Below are positions 5,577 to 13,051 of a DNA stretch of 13,223 bases, one piece after another. The stretch is from Proteobacteria bacterium UBA664. Its GTDB lineage: Bacteria; Pseudomonadota; Gammaproteobacteria; UBA7966. The notes beneath the pieces were generated by a model. That model worked only from the letters and a program-made list of their open reading frames with translations, was not told where the DNA came from and did not search any database. A program made the position numbers and the translations under genes. The stretch spans positions 1-13,223 of the forward strand of contig DBNU01000112.1 of the NCBI GenBank assembly GCA_002299125.1, in the 5' to 3' direction. Position 1 is the stretch's first letter. Every line of letters begins with the position of its first letter.

Positions 5577-6908
5577 TCAGGTCGCCAGCACGGCGGTGCC
5601 GCGCAGCGAGTTGGGCAGCGCCGCCGTGATGCGCACGTCGATGAACTGCCCGATGAGTCGGGACGGACCGGCGAAGTTGACCACGCGATTGCTCGCCACC
5701 CGGCCGCAGAGTTCGTTCGCGTCCTTGCGGGACGGGCCCTCAACCAGCACTCGCTCCACTCGACCGACGAGCCCTGCGGCGAACTCGGCCCCGAACGTGA
5801 GGATGCGTGCCTGCAGCCGGGCCAGCCGCACCTTCTTGACCTCCTCGGGCACGGCATCCGGCAGATTGGCCGCCGGGGTACCGGGACGGGGGCTGTAGGT
5901 GAAGCTGAAGGCGTGGTCGAAGCGGACCTCCTCGATGAGGTCCATGGTGGCCGCGAAATCCGCCTCGGTCTCGCCGGGAAAGCCGACGATGAAATCCGAC
6001 GACAACGCGATGCCGGGCACGGCGGCCTTCAGCCTGCGGATGCGGGCACGGTACTCACGCGCCGTGTGGCCCCGCTTCATGGCCGCGAGGATGCGATCCG
6101 AGCCGCTCTGCACCGGCAGATGCACCTGCGTCACGAGTTCCGGCACCTCGGCATGGGCGGCGATCAGGCGATCGGAGAACTCCACCGGATGGGAGGTCGT
6201 GTAGCGGATGCGCCCGATGCCAGCGACGCTGGCGACGTAGCGGATGAGCCCGGCGAGGTCCACCACCCGACCCTCGTGGGTCAGGCCGCGGTAGGCGTTC
6301 ACGTTCTGGCCGAGCAGCGTGACCTCGCGCACGCCCTGTTCGGCGAGCGTGGCCACCTCGGCCAGGATGTCATCCAGCGAGCGACTGAACTCCTCGCCGC
6401 GCGTGTAGGGCACGACACAGAAACTGCAGTACTTGCTGCACCCCTCCATCACCGAAACGAAGGCCGTCACACCTTCCGCCCGCGCCTCCGGCAGCCGGTC
6501 GAACTTCTCCACCTCGGGGAAGCTGACGTCCACCTGCGGTGCCGCCTCGCGCGCTTGGGCGGCGAGGAGTGCCGGCAGCCGATGCAGCGTCTGCGGCCCG
6601 AAGACGAGGTCCACGAAGGGTGCCCGGGCGCGGATCCCCTCGCCCTCCTGACTGGCCACACAGCCGCCGACACCGATGAGCACACCGGGTCGCGCCTCCT
6701 TGAAGGGCCGCCACATGCCGAGCTGGGTGTAGAGCTTGTCCTCGGCCTTCTCGCGCACCGAGCAGGTGTTCACCAGCAGCAGATCGGCCTCGGCCGGATC
6801 GCTGGTCAGCGCGAAGCCGCCGGCTTCACGCAGCACGTCCGCGATGCGCGCGGAGTCGTACTCGTTCATCTGGCAGCCGAAGGTCTTGATGTACAGCTTG
6901 CGGGTCAT
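5577..6908 (-). CDS. miaB: tRNA-2-methylthio-N6-dimethylallyladenosine synthase MiaB
   Basis: Radical-SAM methylthiotransferase that converts i6A37 to ms2i6A37 in tRNAs reading UNN codons. From the ATG at 6908 the product has 443 residues. The N-terminal UPF0004 domain carries Cys12 (TFGCQMNEYDS), Cys49 (NTCSVREKAEDK) and Cys83 (GVGGCVAS), which bind the auxiliary 4Fe-4S cluster. The radical-SAM cluster motif C-x3-C-x2-C is Cys157, Cys161 and Cys164 (MEGCSKYCSFCVVPYTRG). These positions match my recollection of the E. coli enzyme and support this start. SGSDRILAAMKRGHT, SSDFIVGFPGETEADF and a C-terminal TRAM domain (about 375-438) complete the family pattern. A TTG further upstream is rejected as start. 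First gene of miaB-phoH-ybeY. Confidence 0.97.
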   Translation of the reverse strand: MTRKLYIKTFGCQMNEYDSARIADVLREAGGFALTSDPAEADLLLVNTCSVREKAEDKLYTQLGMWRPFKEARPGVLIGVGGCVASQEGEGIRARAPFVDLVFGPQTLHRLPALLAAQAREAAPQVDVSFPEVEKFDRLPEARAEGVTAFVSVMEGCSKYCSFCVVPYTRGEEFSRSLDDILAEVATLAEQGVREVTLLGQNVNAYRGLTHEGRVVDLAGLIRYVASVAGIGRIRYTTSHPVEFSDRLIAAHAEVPELVTQVHLPVQSGSDRILAAMKRGHTAREYRARIRRLKAAVPGIALSSDFIVGFPGETEADFAATMDLIEEVRFDHAFSFTYSPRPGTPAANLPDAVPEEVKKVRLARLQARILTFGAEFAAGLVGRVERVLVEGPSRKDANELCGRVASNRVVNFAGPSRLIGQFIDVRITAALPNSLRGTAVLAT

Positions 6909-7147
6909 GGGGCGAGTGTGATGGGCGGGGTGACGGGGATGCGGTGCCCGCAACGGCGGGGCGGAGATGCAGGCGGAGGCAACGCTACACGGAGTCCGCC
7001 GGCCCGACCAGACGGGGCGATTGATTGCGGGCGCGGCGTGCCCCCCGGGGCAACACCGACCACCCGGTCCGCGTCACCCCCCGCCACGGTGAGCGGCACC
7101 TCCGGAGGCGCGCGACCCCACGCCGTCGCGTCACGCGCACGCAGGCG

Positions 7148-7177
7148 GACATACAGTGCCTCAGGTTTGCGCGTCAG
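7148..7177 (-). promoter_or_regulatory. Possible promoter upstream of miaB
   Basis: On the minus strand, CTGACG (7177-7172) and TATGTC (7153-7148) are separated by 18 bases. A transcript would begin about 230 bases before miaB. The match is modest and this is offered only as the best sigma70-like candidate in the interval. Confidence 0.22.
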
Positions 7178-7188
7178 GCAGGGCATCC

Positions 7189-7239
7189 CGTCATCCCCGC
7201 GCACCTCCCGTCATCCCTCGCGCAGGCGGGGATCCAGTC
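7189..7239. repeat. Dispersed-repeat-type motif, CGTCATCCC...CGCAGGCGGGGATCCAG
   Basis: CGTCATCCCCGCGCACCTCC (7189-7208) is followed directly by CGTCATCCCTCGCGCAGGCGGGGATCCAGTC (7209-7239; shown here as CGTCATCCCTCGCGCAGG then CGGGGATCCAGTC). The second unit closely resembles the intergenic CGTCATTCCCGCG/CGGGAATCCAG palindromic element seen in many proteobacterial genomes, whose arms (CCCGC/GCGGG) can pair. One partial and one complete unit seem to be present. The genome-wide copy number cannot be judged from this window. Confidence 0.55.
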
Positions 7240-7286
7240 TTTCAAAGCCCCCACGGGGGTTGGGGTGAGGGTCCGGATGCCCGCCG

Positions 7287-7323
7287 CAGCCTGCCCCCGA
7301 GTGCTCCTGTCGGGGGCAGGCTG
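7287..7323 (-). terminator. Perfect 14-bp hairpin downstream of the cinA-like gene
   Basis: CAGCCTGCCCCCGA (7287-7300) and TCGGGGGCAGGCTG (7310-7323) are fully complementary, with a 9-base loop. On the minus strand it begins 27 bases after the stop of the cinA-like gene, the end of the pcnB-to-cinA operon. No T-run follows, so it may act as a factor-assisted terminator or mRNA-stabilising structure rather than a classical intrinsic terminator. Confidence 0.6.
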
Positions 7324-7350
7324 GACGGAGCAGGCGGAGGCGCTGGCCTT

Positions 7351-8169
7351 TCAGACATCCGCCCCCTCGGGCCGAGCGGCGCTGTCATGCGTGTCGTCCA
7401 CCTCGCCCAGCCGGATGCTCTCCGCCGGGGCACCGCTGGCCTGCATGAGGGCCGCCACGGCCGTGACCAACGTCGCAAGCGCCGCCGGGTCGCGCCCGCG
7501 CAGCACCACACATACGGCGGGGTTGCCCGTTTGCCCGCGCGGGTAGCAGCCGATGGCGACCTCCGGGTGGCGGGACTGGATCTCCGCGAGGCCCTCGGCG
7601 ATGCGGGATTCACCCAGCGGGGCCGTGACGCTCCGCGCGAGGATGGGGGCGCCATGGGCGAGCGTGGGGGCGATGACGTGGAACATCGCCTGCATGATGT
7701 GGGTGACGCCGGCAAGGACGTGGACGTTGGCGATCCGGAAACCGGGCGCAGCGCTCACCGGGTTGTCGATGAGGTCTGCCCCTTCCGGCACCAGCGCCAT
7801 CTTCAGCCGCGGCACCGTCAGTCCGTCCGGACCGTAGAAGGCCAGCAGGCGCCGGTGAGCCTCCGGATGCTCGATGAGCCGTCGCCCGAAGGCTGCGGCT
7901 ACGGCGGCCGTGGTGATGTCGTCGTGGGTGGGACCGATGCCGCCGGTGGTGAACACGTAACGATTGCGCGCCGCGAGCGCCTGCACCGCCTCGACGATGG
8001 CGGGGGTTTCGTCCTCGATCACCCGCGCCTCGCTGAGCCGGATGCCGAGTTCACCCAGGCGTTGCCCCAGCCAGTGCAGATTGCCGTCGCGGGTGCGCCC
8101 AGAAAGGATCTCGTTACCGATGAGGATGACGCCCGCCGTGATGTCGCCCGCCGTGATGTCGTTCGTCAT
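7351..8169 (-). CDS. CinA-like / molybdopterin-binding domain protein
   Basis: The 272-residue protein has the MoCF (MogA/MoaB-like) domain of the CinA N-terminal half: AGVILIGNEILSGRTRDGN at about 12-30, the signature TTGGIGPTHDDIT at 74-86, then VPRLKMALVPEGADLIDNPV and the 'APGFRIANVHVLAGVT' stretch. It lacks the C-terminal CinA deamidase (PncC, NMN amidohydrolase) domain, so it is the short 'competence/damage-inducible protein A' type. Stand-alone members are of uncertain function; ADP-ribose pyrophosphatase activity has been reported for full-length CinA proteins. Its ATG overlaps the panC stop in an ATGA, so it is translated as the last gene of the pantothenate operon. The N-terminus contains a DITAG-DITAG duplication caused by a 15-bp tandem repeat. 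Confidence 0.88.
   Translation of the reverse strand: MTNDITAGDITAGVILIGNEILSGRTRDGNLHWLGQRLGELGIRLSEARVIEDETPAIVEAVQALAARNRYVFTTGGIGPTHDDITTAAVAAAFGRRLIEHPEAHRRLLAFYGPDGLTVPRLKMALVPEGADLIDNPVSAAPGFRIANVHVLAGVTHIMQAMFHVIAPTLAHGAPILARSVTAPLGESRIAEGLAEIQSRHPEVAIGCYPRGQTGNPAVCVVLRGRDPAALATLVTAVAALMQASGAPAESIRLGEVDDTHDSAARPEGADV
8131..8160. repeat. 15-bp perfect tandem duplication at the 5' end of the cinA-like gene
   Basis: GCCCGCCGTGATGTC occurs at 8131-8145 and again at 8146-8160 without any difference. It encodes DITAG twice, just before the first beta strand of the domain. The frame is kept, so it lengthens a flexible N-terminus only. The identity of the copies suggests a recent slippage event. 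Confidence 0.9.
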
Positions 8170-9035
8170 GTCGCGTCCCCGTCGGCGACCGGCCGGGTGG
8201 CCGCCAGGTTGTCGATGAGGCGAGCCGCACCCAGCCAGGCGGCGACCAGGATGCGGAGTTCACGATCATCCGCGACGGGTGCGAGCAGATCCGCTGCACG
8301 CCGGATGCTGCAGTATTCCGGGCGCAAGCCTGCCGCACTGAGTTCGGCCGTAGCATCGGTCTCGATGGCGGGCAACGGATCGCCGGCCGCCACCCGGCTG
8401 GCGGCCGCCACGAGCGTGCGGTGGATGATCCCTGCGCGGGCACGCTCCTCCTGCGTCAGGTACTGGTTGCGTGAACTCAGCGCCAGACCATCCGCCTCCC
8501 GCACCACCGGCATGGCCTCGATCACCACCGGCAGGCAGAGGTCCGTCACGAGCTTTCTGACCACCAGCACCTGCTGGTAGTCCTTTTCCCCGAACAGGGC
8601 GACATGCGGCTGGACGTTGATGAGGAGCTTCGCCACCACCGTCGCTACCCCGGAGAAATGCCCGGGGCGGAAGGCCCCGCACAGGATCCCGTCCAGTGCC
8701 GGGACGACGATGCGGCTGTGCTGCTGGTGACCGTCGGGATAGAGGGTGTCGAGGTCAGGCGCGAACAGCAGATCGAGGCCGGCGGCCTCGAGTTGCGCGC
8801 TGTCCGCAGGCAGCGTGCTTGGATAGCGCGCGTAGTCCTCACCCGCACCGAACTGGATCGGGTTCACGAAGATGGACACCACCGTGCGCGTCGCCCGCTC
8901 GCGGCCTGCCTCCAGCAGCGACAGATGTCCCGCATGCAGATTGCCCATCGTGGGCACGAAGGCGATACGCTCGCCGGCCTGGCGCCATTGTTCAACGATG
9001 GCCCTGAGGCCCGGCAGGTCGTGGACAGTGATCAT
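8166..9035 (-). CDS. panC: Pantothenate synthetase
   Basis: Cytoplasmic ligase joining pantoate and beta-alanine using ATP, the last step of pantothenate (vitamin B5) synthesis. The 289-residue product (E. coli 283) shows the nucleotidyltransferase HxGH-type motif in PTMGNLHAGHLSL (His34, His37), the conserved FVNPIQFGAGEDYARYPS, GHFSGVATVVAKL, LFGEKDYQQ at 148-155 and the KMSKS-like SSRNQYL at 187-193. The ATG at 9035 is chosen because it gives MITVHDLPGLRAIVEQWR and places the His pair at the usual positions; the open frame upstream is Arg/Pro-rich without family similarity. It lies 106 bases after panB, and its stop overlaps the start of the cinA-like gene (ATGA). Confidence 0.97.
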   Translation of the reverse strand: MITVHDLPGLRAIVEQWRQAGERIAFVPTMGNLHAGHLSLLEAGRERATRTVVSIFVNPIQFGAGEDYARYPSTLPADSAQLEAAGLDLLFAPDLDTLYPDGHQQHSRIVVPALDGILCGAFRPGHFSGVATVVAKLLINVQPHVALFGEKDYQQVLVVRKLVTDLCLPVVIEAMPVVREADGLALSSRNQYLTQEERARAGIIHRTLVAAASRVAAGDPLPAIETDATAELSAAGLRPEYCSIRRAADLLAPVADDRELRILVAAWLGAARLIDNLAATRPVADGDAT

Positions 9036-9141
9036 CGGGGCGCGGTTGCTCGGTGATGCGGCAGGCCGCGAGTCTATCCGAGGCCCGGGTGCCCTGCGGC
9101 CACCCATTCCGCCGGACCAAACGGTGCGCCCCACTGCGGGG

Positions 9142-9924
9142 TCAGGCGGCGGGGAAGCGGCCCGCCTGCACCTCGCTCACGTACGTGGCGAAGGCCTGCT
9201 GCACACTGCCCTGCCCGGCGAGGAAATCGCGCACGAAAGCCGGTGGATGCGGGTTCATGCCGATGGCGTCGTGGCAGACGAGGATCTGCCCGTCACAGCC
9301 CGGGCCTGCCCCGATGCCAATTACGGGCACCCCGGCCTGGGCCGTCACCGCACGCGCGAGTTCTGCCGGGATGCACTCGACCAGCAGCAGATCGGCACCA
9401 GCGGCCTCCAGCGCGGCGGCATCCGTGAGCACCTGCGCAGCCTCGCTGCGCTCCCGACCCACGGTGCGAAAGCCGCCAAGCCGATGCACGGACTGGGGTG
9501 TGAGACCCACATGCCCCCACACCGGCACGCCCCGTTCGACCAGCAGCCGGACCGTATCCGCCAGCCATTCGCCGCCCTCGAGCTTGACCGCCTGGGCCCC
9601 GCCCTCGGCCATGACACGGGCCGCATTGCCCAAGGCCTGGGCCGGTGTGGCGTAGCTCATGAAGGGCATGTCGGCCGCCACCAGCGCGCGCCGGCTGCCG
9701 CAGACCACCTGGCGGGTGTGGTAGATGATGTCGCGCAGCGTCACCCCGAGCGTATCGGGCGCGCCGTGCAGCACCATGCCGAGCGAGTCACCGACCAAGA
9801 GTACGTCCATGCCGGCCGCGTCCATCGCACGGGCGAAGCTGGCGTCGTAAGCGGTCATGCAGGCGATGGCCGGACCACCCGGCTTGCGTGCACGCAGATC
9901 GGCCACCCGCAGACGGGTGCTCAC
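9142..9924 (-). CDS. panB: 3-methyl-2-oxobutanoate hydroxymethyltransferase
   Basis: Catalyses ketopantoate formation from 2-oxoisovalerate and methylenetetrahydrofolate, the first committed step toward pantothenate. The 260-residue TIM-barrel protein is of normal length. Metal ligands are visible as Asp46 (LLVGDSLGM), Asp85 (AADMPFMSY) and Glu116 (VKLEGG); the likely catalytic base is Glu183 (LLVECIP). HVGLTPQSVHRLGGF and IGIGAGPGCDGQILV are standard family motifs. The start is GTG at 9924, sharing four bases (GTGA) with the stop of the upstream kinase gene, which implies translational coupling. Its folate cofactor requirement fits the nearby folK. Confidence 0.97.
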   Translation of the reverse strand: MSTRLRVADLRARKPGGPAIACMTAYDASFARAMDAAGMDVLLVGDSLGMVLHGAPDTLGVTLRDIIYHTRQVVCGSRRALVAADMPFMSYATPAQALGNAARVMAEGGAQAVKLEGGEWLADTVRLLVERGVPVWGHVGLTPQSVHRLGGFRTVGRERSEAAQVLTDAAALEAAGADLLLVECIPAELARAVTAQAGVPVIGIGAGPGCDGQILVCHDAIGMNPHPPAFVRDFLAGQGSVQQAFATYVSEVQAGRFPAA

Positions 9925-10589
9925 AAGTCCGACCCGGCGAGGTTCAGGTAGTGGCGCCCGCCCGAGATGCGATCGACGGCACCCTTGAGTTCGGCGAAAT
10001 CGGCATCCGAGCGGGCGAAGTCCACATCCTCCGCGTTCACGATGAGCAGCGGCGCGGCGGCGTAGTCGTGGAAGAAGCGGACGTAGGCCGCCGCGACCCG
10101 CTCGAGGTAATCCCCACGAATGGACTGCTCGCTGCGCTTCCCACGCTCGGCGATGCGTTGGCGCAGCACGGGCACCGGCGCCTGCAGATAAATGACGAGA
10201 TCAGGCTCGCTGGGTGCCTGCACTGCGTAGCGGAAGACCTGCTGGTAGAGCGCGAACTCGGGAGGGCTTAGGTTGAGTTCGGCGAAGAGCGGATCCTTGG
10301 CCAGCATCCAGTCGGCCACGTGGCTGCCTGCGGCGGCCTCCTGCTGCCCCAACGCATGCAATTGCTCCACGCGCTGAAACAGGAAGAAGAGCTGTGTCGG
10401 CAGTGCCGTCCCCTCACGCCCGGCATAGAAGCGGTCGAGGAAGGGATTGGTCTCGGCATCCTCCAACAGGAGATCGGCCCCCAGCATGCGCGCCAGACGC
10501 CGCGCTACCGTGGTCTTGCCGACGCCGATCGGCCCTTCCACGGCGATGAAGCGCCGGGGCTGTGAGACAGTTGGCGACAGGGTGCTCAT
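9921..10589 (-). CDS. Deoxynucleoside kinase (dCK/dGK family)
   Basis: The 222-residue protein belongs to the deoxynucleoside kinase family that phosphorylates deoxynucleosides for salvage, probably in the cytoplasm. The P-loop is GPIGVGKTT at 19-27. FLDRFYAG at 50-57, QLFFLFQRVEQL at 66-77, and VADWMLAKDPLFAELNL at 91-107 correspond to the substrate-site helices and the D-R/K-S-like loop. RIAERGKRSEQSI at 145-157 is the arginine-rich LID. Substrate preference (deoxyadenosine or deoxyguanosine are usual for bacterial members) cannot be read from the sequence. The ATG at 10589 overlaps the folK stop by ATGA, and its own stop overlaps the panB GTG. A gene of this family between folK and panB is a recurrent arrangement in gammaproteobacteria, to my recollection. 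Confidence 0.9.
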   Translation of the reverse strand: MSTLSPTVSQPRRFIAVEGPIGVGKTTVARRLARMLGADLLLEDAETNPFLDRFYAGREGTALPTQLFFLFQRVEQLHALGQQEAAAGSHVADWMLAKDPLFAELNLSPPEFALYQQVFRYAVQAPSEPDLVIYLQAPVPVLRQRIAERGKRSEQSIRGDYLERVAAAYVRFFHDYAAAPLLIVNAEDVDFARSDADFAELKGAVDRISGGRHYLNLAGSDL

Positions 10590-11086
10590 GGCACGGGCTC
10601 CGGCCCGCTGAGCTTGCGGATCCCGGCCAGCGACACCCCCTGCAGCAGCTCTGCCACCAGACCGTGGCCTGGTACCGCCAGGGTGAAGGCGAGTTCGGCC
10701 AGCGGCAGCAGGAAGAAGGCGCGCTCGCTCAGATGGGCATGTGGCACGGTGAGACGGTCGTCGTGGATTTCGTGATCGCCGAACACGAGGATGTCGAGAT
10801 CGAGTGTACGCGCAGCCCAGCGCTCCCCGCCACGCAGCCGCCCATGGCGGGCCTCGATCGCCTGCAATTCATCGAGCAGGGCATGTGCCTCCAGCCCGCA
10901 GTCGAGTTCGGCGACCGCGTTGATGTAATCCGGCTGGCCGGGGGGGCCCAGCGGCGGCGTGACATAGAGGCTGGAGGCACGCAGGAGCCGGCAGGTGGGC
11001 AGCCGGTCCAGATCCTCCAGGGCCGCACGGACCGTGCGCACGGGCTCGCCCAGGTTGGCGCCGAGCGCCACGTGGACGCGGGTCAT
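10586..11086 (-). CDS. folK: 2-amino-4-hydroxy-6-hydroxymethyldihydropteridine pyrophosphokinase (HPPK)
   Basis: Transfers pyrophosphate from ATP to 6-hydroxymethyl-7,8-dihydropterin in folate synthesis. The 166-residue product is of normal size. ALGANLGEPVRTVRAAL at the N-terminus, SSLYVTPPLGPPGQPDYINAV at about 38-58 and the Mg-binding LDLDIL (Asp96, Asp98) are typical. The HPPK signature normally reads R-W-G-P-R-T-L-D-L-D; here it is RWAARTLDLDIL, with Gly-Pro replaced by Ala-Ala, while the Arg and both Asp residues are kept. VPHAHLSERAFFLLPLAEL is the conserved C-terminal element. The start at 11086 overlaps the pcnB stop (ATGA) and the stop overlaps the kinase start. Confidence 0.96.
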   Translation of the reverse strand: MTRVHVALGANLGEPVRTVRAALEDLDRLPTCRLLRASSLYVTPPLGPPGQPDYINAVAELDCGLEAHALLDELQAIEARHGRLRGGERWAARTLDLDILVFGDHEIHDDRLTVPHAHLSERAFFLLPLAELAFTLAVPGHGLVAELLQGVSLAGIRKLSGPEPVP

Positions 11087-12423
11087 TCGGGCTTGCGGCG
11101 ACGACGCGACCGGCGGCGACGCTTCTGCGTGCCCGCCGCGCGCTCGCCCTCACCGAGCCCCTGCTGCAACGCGGCCCGGGCCTCCGGTTCGGCGAGCTGG
11201 AACTGCTCCCACCAGGCGACGAGTCCCGCATCGGCATCACCCACGGCAGCGCGCAGGCCCAGCAGATCGAAGCCGGCGCGAAAGCGCGGCAGCGACAGCA
11301 GCCGCTCGGGGCGCTTGCCCGCACGCTGCCGAAAGCGGGGCTGCATGAGCCAGATCTCGCGGGTGAGCTGGGTGAAGCGGCGCGGGATGGCGACCCGCGC
11401 CACCTGCTGCGAGATGACGTTGTCGGCCGCCAGGGCGAGGGCGTCCATTTCGTCGAGGCCACTGCCCAAGGCGTGGTGCCACTCGGTCTCGAGGCGGGGC
11501 CACAGCAGGGCCGCGAAGAGAAAGGCGGGCGTGACCGACTTGCCTGCCGCCACGCGTTCATCGGTGTTGGTCAGCGCAGCGACGATGAGTTGCTCGCCGA
11601 CCCCGGGCGGATCGGCGTTCAGGCGCTCCTCCACTTGGGGGAACAGGCGTGCGAACAGGCCATAGCGGCGCAGACAGTGCAGGCTCTGCACGGCATGACC
11701 CGAGAGGAAAAGCTTCAGCACCTCGTCGAACAGGCGGGCGGGCGGGATGTCGTCCAGGAGGCCGGCGAGTGCGGTCAGCGGTGCTTCGGTGTCTGCATGC
11801 AGCGTGAAGCCGAGCTTGGCGGCGAAGCGTGCCGCGCGCAGCATGCGCACCGGGTCCTCGCGATAGCGAGCCCAGGGCTCGCCGATGAGACGCAGCCGCG
11901 CGTTGCGGATGTCCTCCAGCGCGCCGACGTAATCGACGATGGAGAAGTCCTCGATGTTGTAGTAGAGCGCGTTCACGGTGAAATCGCGCCGCCAGACGTC
12001 GTCGTCGATGTCGCCGTAGACGTTGTCGCGCAGGATGCGACCATCCTCGACCACCCGGTCGTCATCCTCGCCCACCTCGTGGTGGGCCCGGAAGGTGGCG
12101 ACCTCGATGATCTCCGCGCCGAAGTGCACGTGCGCGAGCCGGAAGCGGCGACCGATGAGACGACAGTTGCGAAACAGCTCCCGCACCTGTTCCGGCCGGG
12201 CGTCAGTGGCGACGTCGAAGTCCTTGGGCTGGCGCCCGAGGAGGATGTCACGCACCCCGCCGCCGACCATGTAGGCCTTGTAGCCGGCCGCCCTGAGCCG
12301 GTACATGACCTTCAGCGCGTACTCGGAGATCTGGCTGCGGGAGACGGAATGCTCGGCCCGCGGGATGATGCGTGGCGCCACAGGCAGGCGGATGACGTTG
12401 TCGGCTTCTGGACTGGATGACAT
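11083..12423 (-). CDS. pcnB: Poly(A) polymerase I
   Basis: Adds 3' poly(A) tails to RNAs, marking them for decay. The 446-residue class II nucleotidyltransferase has GGGVRDILLG at 54-63, the catalytic KDFDVATDA (Asp68, Asp70), RRDFTVNALYYN at 145-156 and YREDPVRMLRAARFAAKLGF at 188-207. GRRFRLAHVHF at 91-101 favours PcnB over a CCA-adding enzyme. The C-terminus is strongly basic (KRRRRSRRRRKPE), as in other poly(A) polymerases, and may bind RNA. The ATG at 12423 is chosen: GGAAG lies 4 bases upstream, whereas the upstream GTG at 12459 adds Arg/Gly-rich sequence without family similarity. First gene of the six-gene operon; the region upstream is shared with the divergent AhpD-like gene and holds no clear promoter. 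Confidence 0.95.
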   Translation of the reverse strand: MSSSPEADNVIRLPVAPRIIPRAEHSVSRSQISEYALKVMYRLRAAGYKAYMVGGGVRDILLGRQPKDFDVATDARPEQVRELFRNCRLIGRRFRLAHVHFGAEIIEVATFRAHHEVGEDDDRVVEDGRILRDNVYGDIDDDVWRRDFTVNALYYNIEDFSIVDYVGALEDIRNARLRLIGEPWARYREDPVRMLRAARFAAKLGFTLHADTEAPLTALAGLLDDIPPARLFDEVLKLFLSGHAVQSLHCLRRYGLFARLFPQVEERLNADPPGVGEQLIVAALTNTDERVAAGKSVTPAFLFAALLWPRLETEWHHALGSGLDEMDALALAADNVISQQVARVAIPRRFTQLTREIWLMQPRFRQRAGKRPERLLSLPRFRAGFDLLGLRAAVGDADAGLVAWWEQFQLAEPEARAALQQGLGEGERAAGTQKRRRRSRRRRKPE

Positions 12424-12640
12424 GGCGCTTCCGGCGGGACCGCGAGCGGGGCCACGCACGCTGGGAGGTTGGACCAGTGCCGCGCAGCGCGCAGCGTCCC
12501 GGAGAGACTAACAGCCTTCGGCACCGCTGACCGAATGCGGGGCTGAGCGACCGGGAACCTGTCGCCGCACCGGGCTTCCATCGGGATGCGGCGCGTCTGC
12601 GTCGCGCCCGCAACCCGGGCCTACCGAGGAGGACCACGCC

Positions 12641-12946
12641 ATGTACGAGAAAAAGAATCTCAAGAAGCTCGCCACGCTCGGGGCCGGTGCCGAGGCGGCC
12701 TGGGCGGCCTTTCGCGCCTTCGACCAGGCTGCCCTCGCGGACGGTGCCATTCCGAAGAAGTACAAGGAACTCATGGCGGTGGCCGTGGCCATGACCACAC
12801 AGTGCCCTTACTGCATCGAGGTGCACGCCAATGGCGCGCGCAAGGCCGGGGCCACGGCCGAGGAACTGGCCGAGGCCGTCTTCGTGGCGGCGGCGCTACG
12901 CGCGGGAGCAGCCGTCACGCACGGCACGCACGTCCTCGACGATTGA
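12641..12946 (+). CDS. Carboxymuconolactone decarboxylase / AhpD-like family protein
   Basis: The 101-residue protein is a small all-helical AhpD-like member. It carries the redox motif C-P-Y-C-x3-H as CPYCIEVH (Cys55, Cys58, His62), preceded by Glu43 in YKELMAVAVAMTTQ, so the full E-x11-C-x2-C-x3-H pattern of AhpD-type peroxidase/reductase proteins is present. The C-terminus ends AAVTHGTHVLDD. Such proteins usually act as thiol-disulfide reductants or peroxidases in the cytoplasm; the partner here is unknown. A strong ribosome binding site (GAGGAGG at 12626-12632, 8 bases before the ATG) fixes the start. It is divergent from pcnB across 217 bases and followed by a hairpin, so probably transcribed alone. 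Confidence 0.9.
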   Translation: MYEKKNLKKLATLGAGAEAAWAAFRAFDQAALADGAIPKKYKELMAVAVAMTTQCPYCIEVHANGARKAGATAEELAEAVFVAAALRAGAAVTHGTHVLDD

Positions 12947-12971
12947 CCACCGGCACTCGCGCCAGGGCGCA

Positions 12972-13008
12972 ACCAGGGCCGCCGAACGACACCGCCGGCG
13001 GTCCTGGT
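12972..13008 (+). terminator. Stem-loop after the AhpD-like gene
   Basis: ACCAGGGCCGCCG (12972-12984) pairs with CGGCGGTCCTGGT (12996-13008) over 13 positions, with one G-U, around an 11-base loop. It begins 25 bases past the stop codon at 12946. No T-run follows, as for the other hairpins in this window. It may separate this gene from the tRNA transcript. Confidence 0.5.
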
Positions 13009-13051
13009 CCTGAGCGGTGCGCTGGTCACCAGAAGCAGAGGGAAAGCGGCC

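Larger units (their letters stand above)
6909..7350. other. 442-bp intergenic region between cinA-like gene and miaB
   Basis: No gene is supported on either strand. From the miaB side it contains GC-rich unique sequence with small palindromes (TGCCCC-CC-GGGGCA near 7048; CCTCCGGAGG near 7100), a weak promoter candidate (7148-7177), two copies of a CGTCATCCC motif (7189-7239), a C/G-run stretch (7248-7270), and the perfect hairpin at 7287-7323 next to the end of the cinA-like gene. It looks like a transcription boundary decorated with dispersed-repeat sequence. Confidence 0.6.

Noticed and set aside
4129..5898. Long + strand open frame (589 codons) across ybeY, phoH and miaB
   Set aside because: It lies antisense to three genes with clear family motifs, has no recognisable domain and no ribosome binding site. 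Long open antisense frames are expected at this G+C.
5049..7268. Long + strand open frame (739 codons) opposite phoH and miaB
   Set aside because: Its composition is Arg/Pro/Ala-rich and it is the complement of conserved coding sequence, so it is a high-GC artefact.
8872..9951. + strand open frame (359 codons) opposite panC and panB
   Set aside because: It is antisense to two confidently identified enzymes and has no family similarity.
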